This document shows positions 14,786-23,380 of a stretch of 64,000 bases of DNA, piece after piece. The position numbers and the translations under genes were made by a program. Source of the stretch: a virus; IMG/VR virus record IMGVR_UViG_3300021964_009390, positions 158,462 through 222,461 of that record, one strand, 5' to 3'. The first letter of the stretch is position 1. Each line of letters begins with the position of its first letter. The notes under the pieces were generated by a model. The model made no database searches. It was not told the DNA's origin and saw only the letters and a program-made list of their open reading frames with translations.

Positions 14786-16108
14786 ATGATAGGTATAGAC
14801 GAGCAGTTATTTGAGCACGTGCTCATATACAACTGTATGACAGATGAAAGGTATCTAGCTAGTGTGATAGATTATCTCAAACCGGAGCATATCAAAGACT
14901 CTAACATTAAGCAGACATACAATTTGTTAGTAGACTTTTACAATGATCACAGTGAGTTACCAAGCTCTACAGAAATTAAAACACGTTGTGATAATGACGA
15001 TTTAAAAGCCGCAGTCCGGATCACTGTGAGTTACATCAAGAATATCGATAAAAACTATAATAAAGATGAATTGTATAAAAACACAGAACAGTTCATTAAG
15101 GAACGTGCAGTGTATAGTACCTTGATGGAGGTTGTAGATCAAGGCTCTTCCGGGAGTTTAGAGCCGGCAGATCTATTAACTAAATTTGAATCTGCATGTA
15201 ACATTAATTTGAATGTTGATGTAGGTGTAAATTATTTTGAAGATATCGACCGGCATGTAGACGATATAAATAGAGAAGAGAAGTACGTGAGTACCGGTTG
15301 GCAATGGCTTGATAAAAAACTCAATGGGGGTTTTGTAGAAACTGGCCGGGCATTGTATGTTTTCGCTGGAGAGACTAATGTAGGTAAAAGTATATTGCTA
15401 GGTAATATAGCTACTAACTTATGTAAGCAGGGTAAAAATGTGTTGTTAGTTTCATTAGAAATGTCAGAGATGCTATACTCTAAGAGGTTGAGCTCAAACA
15501 TAGCACAGGTACCTATAAATGAGACTCATTTAAGTGTAGAATATTTGAAAGAATCTATTAAAAATTTTAAGAACACTCACAAAGATTGTTCTTTGATCGT
15601 CAAAGAGTTTCCTCCTAGTACCGTGACACCTCAACAACTAACAGCATATATTAATAAGTTATGCCAAACAGTGATGCGCCCAGACGCAATAGTACTAGAT
15701 TATATCAACCTGTTGAAAGGTCCACCTGGTACAAACAGTTATGAACAAATTAAAAAGGTAACTGAGAATGTAAGAGCCATGTCATATAAATTTGAATGCC
15801 CGGTCATCACCGCAACTCAGTTAAACCGTTCTGGTTACAACGAGACTGACCCGGGATTGGATACAGTCGGAGAAAGTTATGGTATGGGAGCAACAGCAGA
15901 TTGTGTGGTGAGTATATGGCAGCGAGATGAAGATGCTGAATTGAATGTAATCAATTTAGGTATGATGAAAAACCGGTTCGGTCCTAACTTCGGTACATGT
16001 GCGATGGATATAGACTATGGTACTTTGACAGTCACAGAACAAGAAAACGTGAACGAAACAGAACAGATGAATGAAACTATCGGTACCCTATCTATATTGA
16101 GCAATTAA
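14786..16108 (+). CDS. 41: gp41 replicative DNA helicase (DnaB-like)
   Basis: A 440-residue DnaB/RecA-fold helicase (T4 gp41 is 475). Walker A GETNVGKS is near residues 195-202. The Walker B strand AIVLDYINLLKG and a downstream TQLNRSG arginine-finger/H4 region are present. The N-terminal 150 residues correspond to the primase-interacting domain. It pairs with the gp61 primase at 23381. The start is supported by the sigma70-like promoter ending six bases upstream. The C-terminal 25 residues are acidic and Asn/Glu-rich. Confidence 0.93.
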   Translation: MIGIDEQLFEHVLIYNCMTDERYLASVIDYLKPEHIKDSNIKQTYNLLVDFYNDHSELPSSTEIKTRCDNDDLKAAVRITVSYIKNIDKNYNKDELYKNTEQFIKERAVYSTLMEVVDQGSSGSLEPADLLTKFESACNINLNVDVGVNYFEDIDRHVDDINREEKYVSTGWQWLDKKLNGGFVETGRALYVFAGETNVGKSILLGNIATNLCKQGKNVLLVSLEMSEMLYSKRLSSNIAQVPINETHLSVEYLKESIKNFKNTHKDCSLIVKEFPPSTVTPQQLTAYINKLCQTVMRPDAIVLDYINLLKGPPGTNSYEQIKKVTENVRAMSYKFECPVITATQLNRSGYNETDPGLDTVGESYGMGATADCVVSIWQRDEDAELNVINLGMMKNRFGPNFGTCAMDIDYGTLTVTEQENVNETEQMNETIGTLSILSN

Positions 16109-16193
16109 TTTAAAACTAACAACCATTAAACAGACATCTGAAACAAAAGCAAAAGATTTAATAAATACACTAAAGAATGATTACAAATAACAA

Positions 16194-16850
16194 ATGAACC
16201 TGTATAGATTAGCAGATTTTATTAGATATAACATGCAAGAGGGTCTAGGTTTTAAAGGTAGTATTGCAGAAGAATACTTAAAACGTAATACAAAATACAA
16301 AAATGAAGGTGATGTAAACTTTGAACTGTTGAGAAGTATTGTGAATAGTAGAAAAAAACCTCCGGAACAAGACACTGTATCAATACATGCTAGATTAGGC
16401 GATATACTAAGTCCTCGGAATGCCAATTATATCTCAATGAACAATCTACCATCGTTCCCAGACATTATATTAAAACATAATTTACATAAAAAATATAAAA
16501 ACTGTTCTATATATTATGGTAATCATAAAATAGGAACACCAGGTGTAGCAAACGTTGATAAATCAAAGACCATTTTAAATAACATTGTGACTAATCTAAG
16601 CAATATGGGTCTAGATACAAAAATTATATCAAATTCTGCTGATGAAGATTTTATATCTTTATCAACATGTCTCTGCTACATTTCCGGTATCAGAGGTTTC
16701 GGATGGTTGTCTGCTTCAATAAACCCAAACACAGTTTATTGGGATAATCACAACATACCAAATTTTTCGTGGGAAAGATACCCTGAACAACAAATAAAAA
16801 AATCTCTAATGAAGGGATATAATTACCACCTATCAATTAAAACAACATAG
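16194..16850 (+). CDS. Fucosyltransferase-like (GT11/HxRxGD-type) protein
   Basis: A 218-residue protein with VSIHARLGDIL near residue 63, the HxRxGD motif of alpha-1,2- and related fucosyltransferases. It also has a C-terminal CYISGIRGFGWLSASINPNT segment resembling their SSFSWWAA-type donor region. It is shorter than typical GT11 enzymes (about 290), so it may be a minimal or divergent member. It follows gp41 after an 85-base gap that holds no clear promoter or terminator. The TAG stop overlaps the GTG start of the next gene. The acceptor is unknown. Confidence is moderate, because the call rests mainly on one motif. Confidence 0.55.
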   Translation: MNLYRLADFIRYNMQEGLGFKGSIAEEYLKRNTKYKNEGDVNFELLRSIVNSRKKPPEQDTVSIHARLGDILSPRNANYISMNNLPSFPDIILKHNLHKKYKNCSIYYGNHKIGTPGVANVDKSKTILNNIVTNLSNMGLDTKIISNSADEDFISLSTCLCYISGIRGFGWLSASINPNTVYWDNHNIPNFSWERYPEQQIKKSLMKGYNYHLSIKTT

Positions 16851-17740
16851 TGAAGAACATTGTATTTACAGATGCAGATTTAGACGGTAGCATGAGCTAC
16901 ATGTTACTAAACTGGTGCGCGAACAATAAGCTACCGTACAAAGTAACCACTGTTACTAAATTTCATGATGATTATACTGCATGGTCTAGAAAAAATGACC
17001 CAACTACATATAACAAGATTATAATTCTGGACCTAGACGTGAGTCAGCACTCTTTGGTTTTAGTAGATCAACCAAACGTGACCATTGTAGATCATCACCT
17101 GACCCATGTTGCAAACAAAGACAAATATAAACAGGCCCGAACATACATCCAAGAGTACCCTAGCTGCGCTAAATTGATATACAAATTGTACAAGCACACT
17201 CTAGATGATAAAATGAGCAATCATATGAAAAAATTGTTGTTACTTGTTGACGACTATGACAGCTGGACACATCAATACCCGCATAGTAAAAAATTAAATT
17301 ATGTATTCTGGAATTACCAAGGAGATCGGTTAGAGAAATTCATGAAAGATTTTGGAACCGGGTTCAAGGGATTTACTCCCGCACATGGAAAGACCATAGA
17401 GTTTTACGAAAAAAAATTGCAAAAAGTGACCAGTAACCTGGTATATCACCATGCGGATGTGAGTATACAAAAACAAAAATGTAAATGTATATGCACCTTC
17501 GCTAACAGTCTTATAAGTGATATTGGTAATCATTTAATTGATGATAAAGGCGCTGACATAGGATTTGTTGTAAATCCTGATTCAAACAGAGTAAGTATAC
17601 GTAAGAATAAAAATTGCAGTGTCGATGTAGGTAAATTGGCTAAACTATTAATAGATGGAGGTGGTCATGACGCAGCAGCAGGGGGTGTATGTACAGAGAC
17701 TTTTTTACAATTCAGCAAAAAGTTTCAACCAGTAGAATAA
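16850..17740 (+). CDS. DHH/DHHA1 family phosphoesterase
   Basis: A 296-residue phosphoesterase of the RecJ/NrnA type. Motif I is DADLDGS near residues 8-14, then DLDVS near 61, VDHH at 80-83, and VDDYDSW near 145. The C-terminal substrate-binding module ends GGGHDAAAGG, the DHHA1 signature. The length fits an oligoribonuclease or c-di-NMP/pAp phosphodiesterase (NrnA about 310) rather than full RecJ (about 570). Possible roles are recycling nanoRNAs during host DNA breakdown, or degrading cyclic dinucleotide signals of host defence; neither is shown. GTG start overlaps the previous stop (TAGTG). It lies upstream of gp32. Confidence 0.85.
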   Translation: MKNIVFTDADLDGSMSYMLLNWCANNKLPYKVTTVTKFHDDYTAWSRKNDPTTYNKIIILDLDVSQHSLVLVDQPNVTIVDHHLTHVANKDKYKQARTYIQEYPSCAKLIYKLYKHTLDDKMSNHMKKLLLLVDDYDSWTHQYPHSKKLNYVFWNYQGDRLEKFMKDFGTGFKGFTPAHGKTIEFYEKKLQKVTSNLVYHHADVSIQKQKCKCICTFANSLISDIGNHLIDDKGADIGFVVNPDSNRVSIRKNKNCSVDVGKLAKLLIDGGGHDAAAGGVCTETFLQFSKKFQPVE

Positions 17741-18036
17741 TGAACATGTATAGAGACAGTACAGTCGATCCGGTGCAGTCTCTGTATGATAAGGATTTAG
17801 AACATACATTTTATAGTTTTTGCAGTTTTGTATGTATGTCAACAAACAAAAAACAAAACATAGCTAATATATTTTTATATGTATTGGAGAATCAAGAAAT
17901 TTTAAACCTATACATGGAACTAGGAGACCACTCAACAAAGTATGACGCCATCCGGAGTTTTTTAACTATTGAACCATCTTTACAAAAAAGCAAATATATA
18001 AAAAGATATATAAACAAAAACGTTGAAACAAATTAA
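17740..18036 (+). CDS. Small helical protein upstream of gp32, unknown function
   Basis: A 98-residue protein starting MNMYRDSTVDPVQSLYDKDL. It is Lys/Tyr-rich and predicted helical (FYSFCSFVCMSTNKKQNIAN and so on). I chose the ATG at 17740 because it overlaps the previous stop (TAATG); an ATG at 17689 would run deep into the DHH gene. Its size and position next to gp32 resemble the T4 gp33 late co-activator neighbourhood, but no sequence similarity to gp33 is evident by eye, so I leave it unnamed. A C-terminal clamp-binding motif was not recognised. Confidence 0.65.
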   Translation: MNMYRDSTVDPVQSLYDKDLEHTFYSFCSFVCMSTNKKQNIANIFLYVLENQEILNLYMELGDHSTKYDAIRSFLTIEPSLQKSKYIKRYINKNVETN

Positions 18037-18051
18037 ACAATATACTATAAT
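18023..18051 (+). promoter_or_regulatory. Sigma70-like promoter for gp32
   Basis: TTGAAA at 18023-18028, 17 bp, TATAAT at 18046-18051 within the recurring TATACTATAAT. The ATG at 18066 would have a leader of about eight bases. Confidence 0.85.
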
Positions 18052-18065
18052 AAGAAAATAAAATT

Positions 18066-18953
18066 ATGAGCACATTCACAACAAGCATGTTCGATTCTAT
18101 CAAAGAATCACTTTCGAAAGCACCATCATCCGGATTCAAGGATGTTTTAAGATTCAAACCAGGTACCTCGTGTGAGTTGAGGCTGTTACCTAATGTAAAA
18201 AAACCTCAAAATACATTTTACCATTACTACACATATGGCTGGGAAAGCTTCGCAACTGGTCAATATATAAATGTGGTGTCACCGCAAACTGTAGGAGAAC
18301 GATGCCCAGTATCAGAGGCACGTTATCAACTCCGGCAACGAGGCGGTGCTGAAGAGCAAGAAAAATCCAGCAAGGTTTTGAGGAGAGAGCAATGGCTAGT
18401 CAACACATATGTTATAAGTCACAATGAAGAACCAGAAAACAATGACAGTGTAAAAATCTTAAGATACGGTAAACAATTACACAAGATTATAACTGATGCA
18501 ATTGAAGGAGAAGATGCAGACCAATTTGGTGCTAAAGTATTTGATCTGTCTGATGAAGGGTGTACTTTTCGAGTAAAATGCGACAAACAAGGTGATTTTC
18601 CAACATATGTCGCTAGTAAATTTTTGATTCCTGGATCAATCGCCGGACTGGCCCCAGCAGATCATGAAAAAATATATGAACAGGTACATGAACTTGACGA
18701 TGTGTTTCCTATAAAATCGTATGATGAAATACAAGAAATTGTAGATGAACATTTGTACTGCCGGAGTACAACTTCAGTCACTGTAGCGACAGAGTCAGTG
18801 TCAAAAACAACAAGTGATACAGACACTGACCTTGATGAAGATGTCCCTATGGACTTTCCGGAAAAAGAGACACCGAAACAGTCTAAAAAGAAAGAACCGG
18901 AAGTTGATATAGACATACCAGATGATTTGTTAGAAGGTTTGGATGATCTGTAA
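18066..18953 (+). CDS. 32: gp32 single-stranded DNA-binding protein
   Basis: A 295-residue protein (T4 gp32 is 301). The OB-fold core aligns around CELRLLPNVKK, the GERCPVS segment, and the middle region ending in FPIKSYDEI. The acidic C-terminal tail ends DDLLEGLDDL, matching the T4 tail that contacts replication partners. Three of the four T4 zinc ligands (His64, Cys77, Cys90) appear replaced by Tyr, Val and Ser; only the first Cys of the CPVC motif remains, so this SSB is probably zinc-free. The promoter is a strong sigma70-like site. The last base of the stop region overlaps the next ATG (TAATGG). Confidence 0.92.
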   Translation: MSTFTTSMFDSIKESLSKAPSSGFKDVLRFKPGTSCELRLLPNVKKPQNTFYHYYTYGWESFATGQYINVVSPQTVGERCPVSEARYQLRQRGGAEEQEKSSKVLRREQWLVNTYVISHNEEPENNDSVKILRYGKQLHKIITDAIEGEDADQFGAKVFDLSDEGCTFRVKCDKQGDFPTYVASKFLIPGSIAGLAPADHEKIYEQVHELDDVFPIKSYDEIQEIVDEHLYCRSTTSVTVATESVSKTTSDTDTDLDEDVPMDFPEKETPKQSKKKEPEVDIDIPDDLLEGLDDL

Positions 18954-19612
18954 TGGCTGAAAAAACTGATAAAAAACCACCGGTAGAATCTACACCACCG
19001 GAACCTAAGCTCCATCCAGAACCACCACCAGTAGGAGCTGCAGAGCAAAACGGGTACCGGAAAGCGAGGGAAAATATATCTACTCCAGAAGATGTACAGT
19101 TAATTGAAAATTTTATCGGTACAATTTATGGAGATGCAAAACGTATTGACAAAGCTAACATAGGTAGTAATCAGTTTACACAAGGTTTAAAGTTTGATGC
19201 TAAAAAACAAATTTTAGATGTACGTAACACAGTAAGTACTTCACCAAATCAAGCAAACCCACCCACCATGCCAAGCAATTCTACACCACCACCTGTACAA
19301 CCACAGCAAGCAATGCCCTTACCACTAGTCCCGGGTCAACAAATAGATTTCCCACCACAGCAATCTGTAGCATCTCCTGGTGACTCTTTGATACTCAAAC
19401 ACGAAATCGATCAGATCAAAGAACAAGTGAAAGAGATAAAAAAATTGTACGACGAATTTTTCAAATTGAAAGTGGTCAAAGGTAAATGGGTTATAAAAAC
19501 TAAAGAAAAAGAACAAACCGCGCCCAGTGTAGCCAAAGCGTGGAACATTATAAATAAACTGTTGCGTAACAAAACAACCGATATTAATATAGTTTATACA
19601 GAAAATGAATAA
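18953..19612 (+). CDS. Pro-rich protein between gp32 and gp45, unknown function
   Basis: A 219-residue protein starting MAEKTDKKPPVESTPPEPKL. The first 35 residues and residues 95-140 are Pro/Gln-rich and likely disordered. A folded segment near 45-90 (EDVQLIENFIGTIYGDAKRI) and a coiled coil near 145-170 (HEIDQIKEQVKEIKKLYDEF) lie between and after them. The C-terminus is basic. No family recognised. It is translationally linked to both gp32 (TAATG) and gp45 (eight-base overlap), which suggests a replisome- or clamp-associated role, but this is only context. Confidence 0.75.
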   Translation: MAEKTDKKPPVESTPPEPKLHPEPPPVGAAEQNGYRKARENISTPEDVQLIENFIGTIYGDAKRIDKANIGSNQFTQGLKFDAKKQILDVRNTVSTSPNQANPPTMPSNSTPPPVQPQQAMPLPLVPGQQIDFPPQQSVASPGDSLILKHEIDQIKEQVKEIKKLYDEFFKLKVVKGKWVIKTKEKEQTAPSVAKAWNIINKLLRNKTTDINIVYTENE

Positions 19613-20336
19613 ACTATTAATTGACGATACATCGTGTTTTGTAAACACGTTTTTGTCATCTATAACTAAAGTAACTGAAGATTGTATTTTAGATATAACA
19701 GATGACAAATTCACATGCTTGAGCGCCACATCTGACGGTACGCTAGTACAACTAGTTGAGATGCATAATGACAATAAATTCATACAGACATGCAACATTC
19801 CAGATATAAAGAGATTACATAAAATATTGGGGTGTGTACCACAGGAATTACCAACTGAACTCAAAGTCACACAAAACAGTATATCGTACAGTTCATCCGC
19901 CACTAGATTTAAATTTTATCTACTAGAGGATGGAATATTATCCACCCCTGCTGTAAGTGTAGAAAAAATAAAAAAACTAGAATATGATATAGAATTTACT
20001 GTACCATATGACAAATTGACAGAGCTAGTCAAAGGTAGTACATTTTCAAACGAAACTGAAAAGATGTACATATACACTGACGAGAACAATTCTGTGTATG
20101 GGGAGTTGACCGATCGAGAAAAGCCTAATGTAGACAGCTTTGCAGTACAATTACATCAAGGAATAGACAACTCCATATCCCCATTACCATTTAATTTTGA
20201 AAACATTCGAATATTGAGCAGCTCTAGATGTAATGAATATAAATTTTCAATAAACTCTCAATTAGGTGTAGTGAAAGTGGATATATCACGTAACAAGTGC
20301 TATATATCTTATATAATTTCAACACTATTAAAGTAA
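19605..20336 (+). CDS. 45: gp45 sliding clamp
   Basis: A 243-residue DNA clamp subunit (T4 gp45 is 228). The two-domain clamp pattern is seen: the first repeat includes LDITDDKFTCLSATSDGTLV, and the second includes EYDIEFTVPYDKLTELVKGS. The C-terminal strands GVVKVDISRNKCYISYII match the gp45 family. It is the processivity factor for gp43 and, in T4, the mobile enhancer for late transcription with gp55 and gp33. The clamp loader gp44 is encoded far away at 48674. The start overlaps the previous gene. Confidence 0.88.
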   Translation: MNKLLIDDTSCFVNTFLSSITKVTEDCILDITDDKFTCLSATSDGTLVQLVEMHNDNKFIQTCNIPDIKRLHKILGCVPQELPTELKVTQNSISYSSSATRFKFYLLEDGILSTPAVSVEKIKKLEYDIEFTVPYDKLTELVKGSTFSNETEKMYIYTDENNSVYGELTDREKPNVDSFAVQLHQGIDNSISPLPFNFENIRILSSSRCNEYKFSINSQLGVVKVDISRNKCYISYIISTLLK

Positions 20337-20339
20337 GCG

Positions 20340-20699
20340 ATGAAAGTAAGAAACAATTTGTACACCCCTAGTTATTTCATGAAACGTATGAAAGACAATG
20401 GTTATGGTATATGGAAAGTGTTTGACAAATACGGTCCACACGACAGCAGATACTGGACCATGTTGATCGACCCTGGAGGGTTCTCGGTATGGGTCACATG
20501 TTATTTTAATAAAGAGGAGTTGAATGATGTGTATTTTGAACTGGACGATGGTGGTAACCGAATACCTAAAAAATTGCTGATAAAAACCGCTAGTATTGAA
20601 ACAATAATATCCAATTTAATGAAATTTGGTATAGATAATGAGACAAAGTTTGATTCTTCTATTATGGATATAAATAATCTCAATGACGCGAGAAAATAA
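20340..20699 (+). CDS. Small protein downstream of gp45, unknown function
   Basis: A 119-residue protein starting MKVRNNLYTPSYFMKRMKDN. The centre is Trp/Tyr-rich (YWTMLIDPGGFSVWVTCYFN), suggesting a compact alpha-beta fold, followed by a helical C-terminus (ETIISNLMKFGI). I do not recognise the family. The ATG lies three bases after the gp45 stop, and the 3' end overlaps the next gene by 17 bases, so it belongs to the gp32-gp45 operon. T4 has gp44 and gp62 at this place, but this protein is too short and unlike either. Confidence 0.75.
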   Translation: MKVRNNLYTPSYFMKRMKDNGYGIWKVFDKYGPHDSRYWTMLIDPGGFSVWVTCYFNKEELNDVYFELDDGGNRIPKKLLIKTASIETIISNLMKFGIDNETKFDSSIMDINNLNDARK

Positions 20700-21021
20700 C
20701 AGAGGAGATGACAAAAAAAAGAGTACCCAACCGGACAAATCTGAAGAGTTATCTAAACAGTTTGACGACGCGTTGACCAATTTTTTAAAAAACCAAGCTA
20801 AAACCAAAAACAAATCTCTAAAAAATTACAAATCATTAGAAAATTTATTAAACCAATATTTAAACAGTTTCATATTGATAGGGTACACACAAGACACTAG
20901 ACAGTTTATAAGTTTAGTGAACGCTAAAAATGAGCAACATGCTGATTCGTTAAGTACCGCATTGAATAAATTTATTGTAAAAAACGCGCAAATTAAAAAT
21001 ATACCACCCGATATATACTGA
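20683..21021 (+). CDS. Small charged helical protein, unknown function
   Basis: A 112-residue protein starting MTRENNRGDDKKKSTQPDKS. The N-terminal 25 residues are highly charged and probably disordered. The remainder is helical (FDDALTNFLKNQAKTKNKSL, then LLNQYLNSFILIGYTQDTRQ). No family recognised. It overlaps the previous gene by 17 bases and the next by one base (TGATG), so it is translated within the same operon as gp45. Confidence 0.72.
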   Translation: MTRENNRGDDKKKSTQPDKSEELSKQFDDALTNFLKNQAKTKNKSLKNYKSLENLLNQYLNSFILIGYTQDTRQFISLVNAKNEQHADSLSTALNKFIVKNAQIKNIPPDIY

Positions 21022-21995
21022 TGAAAAAAATTGCAATCTTCGGTCAAGGCTATGTAGGTACACAGCTAGAAGAATCCGCTCCACAACATGGTGCTCGAGC
21101 TTCTCATAATGATCTTGAAAATGTGTATGAAATAAAAACATATACTAAAAAAGAACACAAATACCACAAAGCTGAAAAATTTATAAAAATTTTAAACCAA
21201 TTCAAACCGGATTATGTAATCAATGCATGTGGATACACGGGTCGACCTAATGTAGATGCATGCGAAACCGACAAGCAAAATTGCTGGAACCTTAATGTGA
21301 ATTTACCGGTAACTATGTCTACTATATGCAGAACATATGATATACCCTTCATACACATAAGTAGCGGTTGTGTATATACAGGATACGATAAACATTATAC
21401 AGAAGAAGATCCCCCTAATTTTGGCATGGGCTCTACAGTAAGTAGTTGGTATAGTAAAACAAAGCATGCTGCAGAAATGCAGTTACAAGACGCTTATGTG
21501 TTTCGTATCCGCATGCCATTCTGTAACAATAACCATGAGAGGAATTTCCTCAACAAAGTATTGAAATATGACCGGTTGATTGAATATAAGAATTCCATGA
21601 CCTCTATTCCAGACTTCATGCGTTTTGTATGGAGATTTATTCACAGAATGGAGCTACAAAACACAGTAGACCTGCAACAATTACCCGGTGAAATGACTCC
21701 AGGTATTTACAACGTCTGCAACCCGGGAGCTATATCCATAAGCGATGTAGTTGAACTATTTAAACAGAACGGGATATCTAACTGCAACTGGTCATTTGTT
21801 GATATGGAATCTCTATCGTTAAAAGCGAATCGTTCCAACTGCTTATTAGATTGTTCTAAAATAGACAGACTGGGACTAGGATTACCTCCCGCGATTGATA
21901 GCTTAACGACATGTGTACAAGAGCTTTGCAAAAAATTATTATGGAAAACCGGATTGCAAGGACCTAAAACTGGTTTGGAGTGGCAAATAAGGTAA
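21021..21995 (+). CDS. Extended SDR nucleotide-sugar enzyme (dTDP-4-dehydrorhamnose reductase-like)
   Basis: A 324-residue Rossmann enzyme. The NAD(P)-binding site is IFGQGYVGTQL at residues 5-15. INACGYTGRPNVDACE near residue 70, the catalytic SSGCVYTG serine region, and the YSKTKHAAE YxxxK pair near 146-150 follow. The order and the short adenine-binding region match RmlD/RfbD-type reductases and the related rhamnose or 4-keto-sugar epimerase/reductases. It would make a nucleotide-activated deoxysugar in the cytoplasm, a natural partner to the glycosyltransferases in this genome. Exact substrate unknown. It overlaps neighbours on both sides. Confidence 0.82.
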   Translation: MKKIAIFGQGYVGTQLEESAPQHGARASHNDLENVYEIKTYTKKEHKYHKAEKFIKILNQFKPDYVINACGYTGRPNVDACETDKQNCWNLNVNLPVTMSTICRTYDIPFIHISSGCVYTGYDKHYTEEDPPNFGMGSTVSSWYSKTKHAAEMQLQDAYVFRIRMPFCNNNHERNFLNKVLKYDRLIEYKNSMTSIPDFMRFVWRFIHRMELQNTVDLQQLPGEMTPGIYNVCNPGAISISDVVELFKQNGISNCNWSFVDMESLSLKANRSNCLLDCSKIDRLGLGLPPAIDSLTTCVQELCKKLLWKTGLQGPKTGLEWQIR

Positions 21996-22240
21996 AAATT
22001 CACCCCGGTCAGCTGTATGCCGTAACCGCAGGTGACTATTTTGGTTGTAATATAGTGTGTATCAACGTACACAATAATAGTGTCATGTTTTTGGAGTTAA
22101 ACGAGATGAAAAACATGGATATAGACAAGTCAGATGTAACATCTGGAGTGGCTCACGGTGTTTTAGAGTTGCTAGATACACTACCAGACGATATAATGGA
22201 TACATGTATAAAGCAATATGAAAAAAACACTAATAATTGA
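21980..22240 (+). CDS. Small protein, unknown function
   Basis: An 86-residue protein from a GTG at 21980 (MANKVKIHPGQLYAVTAGDY). The first half looks like a small beta-barrel (YAVTAGDYFGCNIVCINVHN). The second half is acidic and helical (HGVLELLDTLPDDIMDTCIK). No family recognised. It overlaps the SDR gene by 16 bases and the exonuclease gene by 23 bases, so it is embedded in the operon. Confidence 0.65.
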   Translation: MANKVKIHPGQLYAVTAGDYFGCNIVCINVHNNSVMFLELNEMKNMDIDKSDVTSGVAHGVLELLDTLPDDIMDTCIKQYEKNTNN

Positions 22241-23129
22241 CAGTAATAATTTACTTTACAGAATATTTTACATGAACCGGGCCCGAGGTACCGATGTAAA
22301 CACCTTGCTTGTGTTTCTACGATGCTTGAAATCATATGTTGATTTAATTGATGGTGCAGACAATATCATCGCAGTGTGGGACAGCCGGTTATGTCGAGGT
22401 GAACCAAACTTTCGCCGCGTTTCCAAGCAAGCTGATTACAAAGGGAACCGAAACCATGACGGTCTAGAAGAAGCTCATGCATATGATGAGCAGATACAGC
22501 AATGTGTAGAGGCGTTGGGTGGAATCAACATGTTTCCTAGACGTATGGAAGCCGACGATGTTATAGCGTGGATAGCTCATAACAATCCGGACGAAAAAAT
22601 TACTATTGTGTCCGTAGACCAGGACATGTACCAACTCATAACAGACAATGTGTCAGTGTATACACCAATTAAAAAAGTTATTGTGAACAATAACAATTTT
22701 GAACAAATCACCGGTGTTACGAAAGATAATTTTATAAAATATAAGGCACTCATAGGAGACAAATCTGACAACATCCCTGGTGTCCCTAGAGTGGGTAAAA
22801 AAACCGCGCAAAAATTGATAACAGAAGGTATTGAAAACAAGCTATCTGAAGAGAATTTAAAGATATATCATAAAAATATAGAGTTGATGGATCTCGCGCA
22901 TGGTTACACAGTACATGATCACGAAATTGAAAGCTATCAAGAACAATTTTCACATATAAATGACAACCACCCGGATAAAACTAAATTCAAACAATTATGC
23001 ATACATAACGCGGTGTATGCGATATCTAACGACATTGACAATTGGTTTTCAACATTCTCTACACCACAAAACAATGTACCAAACGTCGTGAGCATGATCA
23101 ATAGCTTGAATCTACATAAAAATACATAA
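22218..23129 (+). CDS. rnh: RNase H-type 5'-3' exonuclease (T4 Rnh / FEN family)
   Basis: A 303-residue FEN-like nuclease, the length of T4 RNase H (305). Metal-binding carboxylates are seen in LIIDSNNLLYR, MEADDVIAW near residue 112 and SVDQDMYQL near 133. The helix-hairpin-helix KSDNIPGVPRVGKKTAQKLI is near 180-200. T4 Rnh removes RNA primers and adjacent DNA from lagging-strand fragments. It ends just before a late promoter for a small gene. A T5 D15 or Pol I-type 5' nuclease is the alternative name for the same fold. Confidence 0.9.
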   Translation: MKKTLIIDSNNLLYRIFYMNRARGTDVNTLLVFLRCLKSYVDLIDGADNIIAVWDSRLCRGEPNFRRVSKQADYKGNRNHDGLEEAHAYDEQIQQCVEALGGINMFPRRMEADDVIAWIAHNNPDEKITIVSVDQDMYQLITDNVSVYTPIKKVIVNNNNFEQITGVTKDNFIKYKALIGDKSDNIPGVPRVGKKTAQKLITEGIENKLSEENLKIYHKNIELMDLAHGYTVHDHEIESYQEQFSHINDNHPDKTKFKQLCIHNAVYAISNDIDNWFSTFSTPQNNVPNVVSMINSLNLHKNT

Positions 23130-23132
23130 ATA
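23125..23132 (+). promoter_or_regulatory. Late promoter for the gene at 23140
   Basis: CATAAATA overlapping the stop of the exonuclease gene and ending seven bases before the ATG at 23140. Confidence 0.7.
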
Positions 23133-23139
23133 ACTTTAC

Positions 23140-23337
23140 ATGAGCGACGAAATAAAATATACTGACAGGGTAGAACCTCGAATGATCGCGTCACCGTATG
23201 ATGGTAACACTGTGAAACCAAAATTGATCACTAAAGTGATGAATGGTTATCAAATTACAGAAGCCCATTGGCATTGCCCGACTACTGGTAGATTCATTCA
23301 AAAAGGCACTGTTGAGATTAAAAAAATAAAAAAATAA
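23140..23337 (+). CDS. Small late protein, unknown function
   Basis: A 65-residue protein starting MSDEIKYTDRVEPRMIASPY. The middle is polar, followed by AHWHCPTTGRFIQKG and a Lys-rich end. The single Cys and two His around AHWHC are too few to call a zinc site. No family recognised. Its own late promoter suggests a virion-related role despite lying between the exonuclease and primase genes. Confidence 0.72.
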   Translation: MSDEIKYTDRVEPRMIASPYDGNTVKPKLITKVMNGYQITEAHWHCPTTGRFIQKGTVEIKKIKK

Positions 23338-23345
23338 TTGTAGTG

Positions 23346-23374
23346 TTGCCAGGTAATATGTTGTAAGCTATAAT
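23346..23374 (+). promoter_or_regulatory. Sigma70-like promoter for gp61
   Basis: TTGCCA at 23346-23351, 17 bp, TATAAT at 23369-23374. The ATG at 23381 is exactly the predicted +1, so the primase mRNA is predicted leaderless. Confidence 0.85.
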
Positions 23375-23380
23375 TCAACT

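Noticed and set aside
17740-18036. Assignment as gp33 late co-activator
   Set aside because: Size and neighbourhood fit loosely, but no sequence similarity to T4 gp33 was seen by eye.
21980-22240. Idea that the small gene could be a T4 regulator such as RegA
   Set aside because: The length and residues do not resemble RegA, and the position is different; left as unknown.
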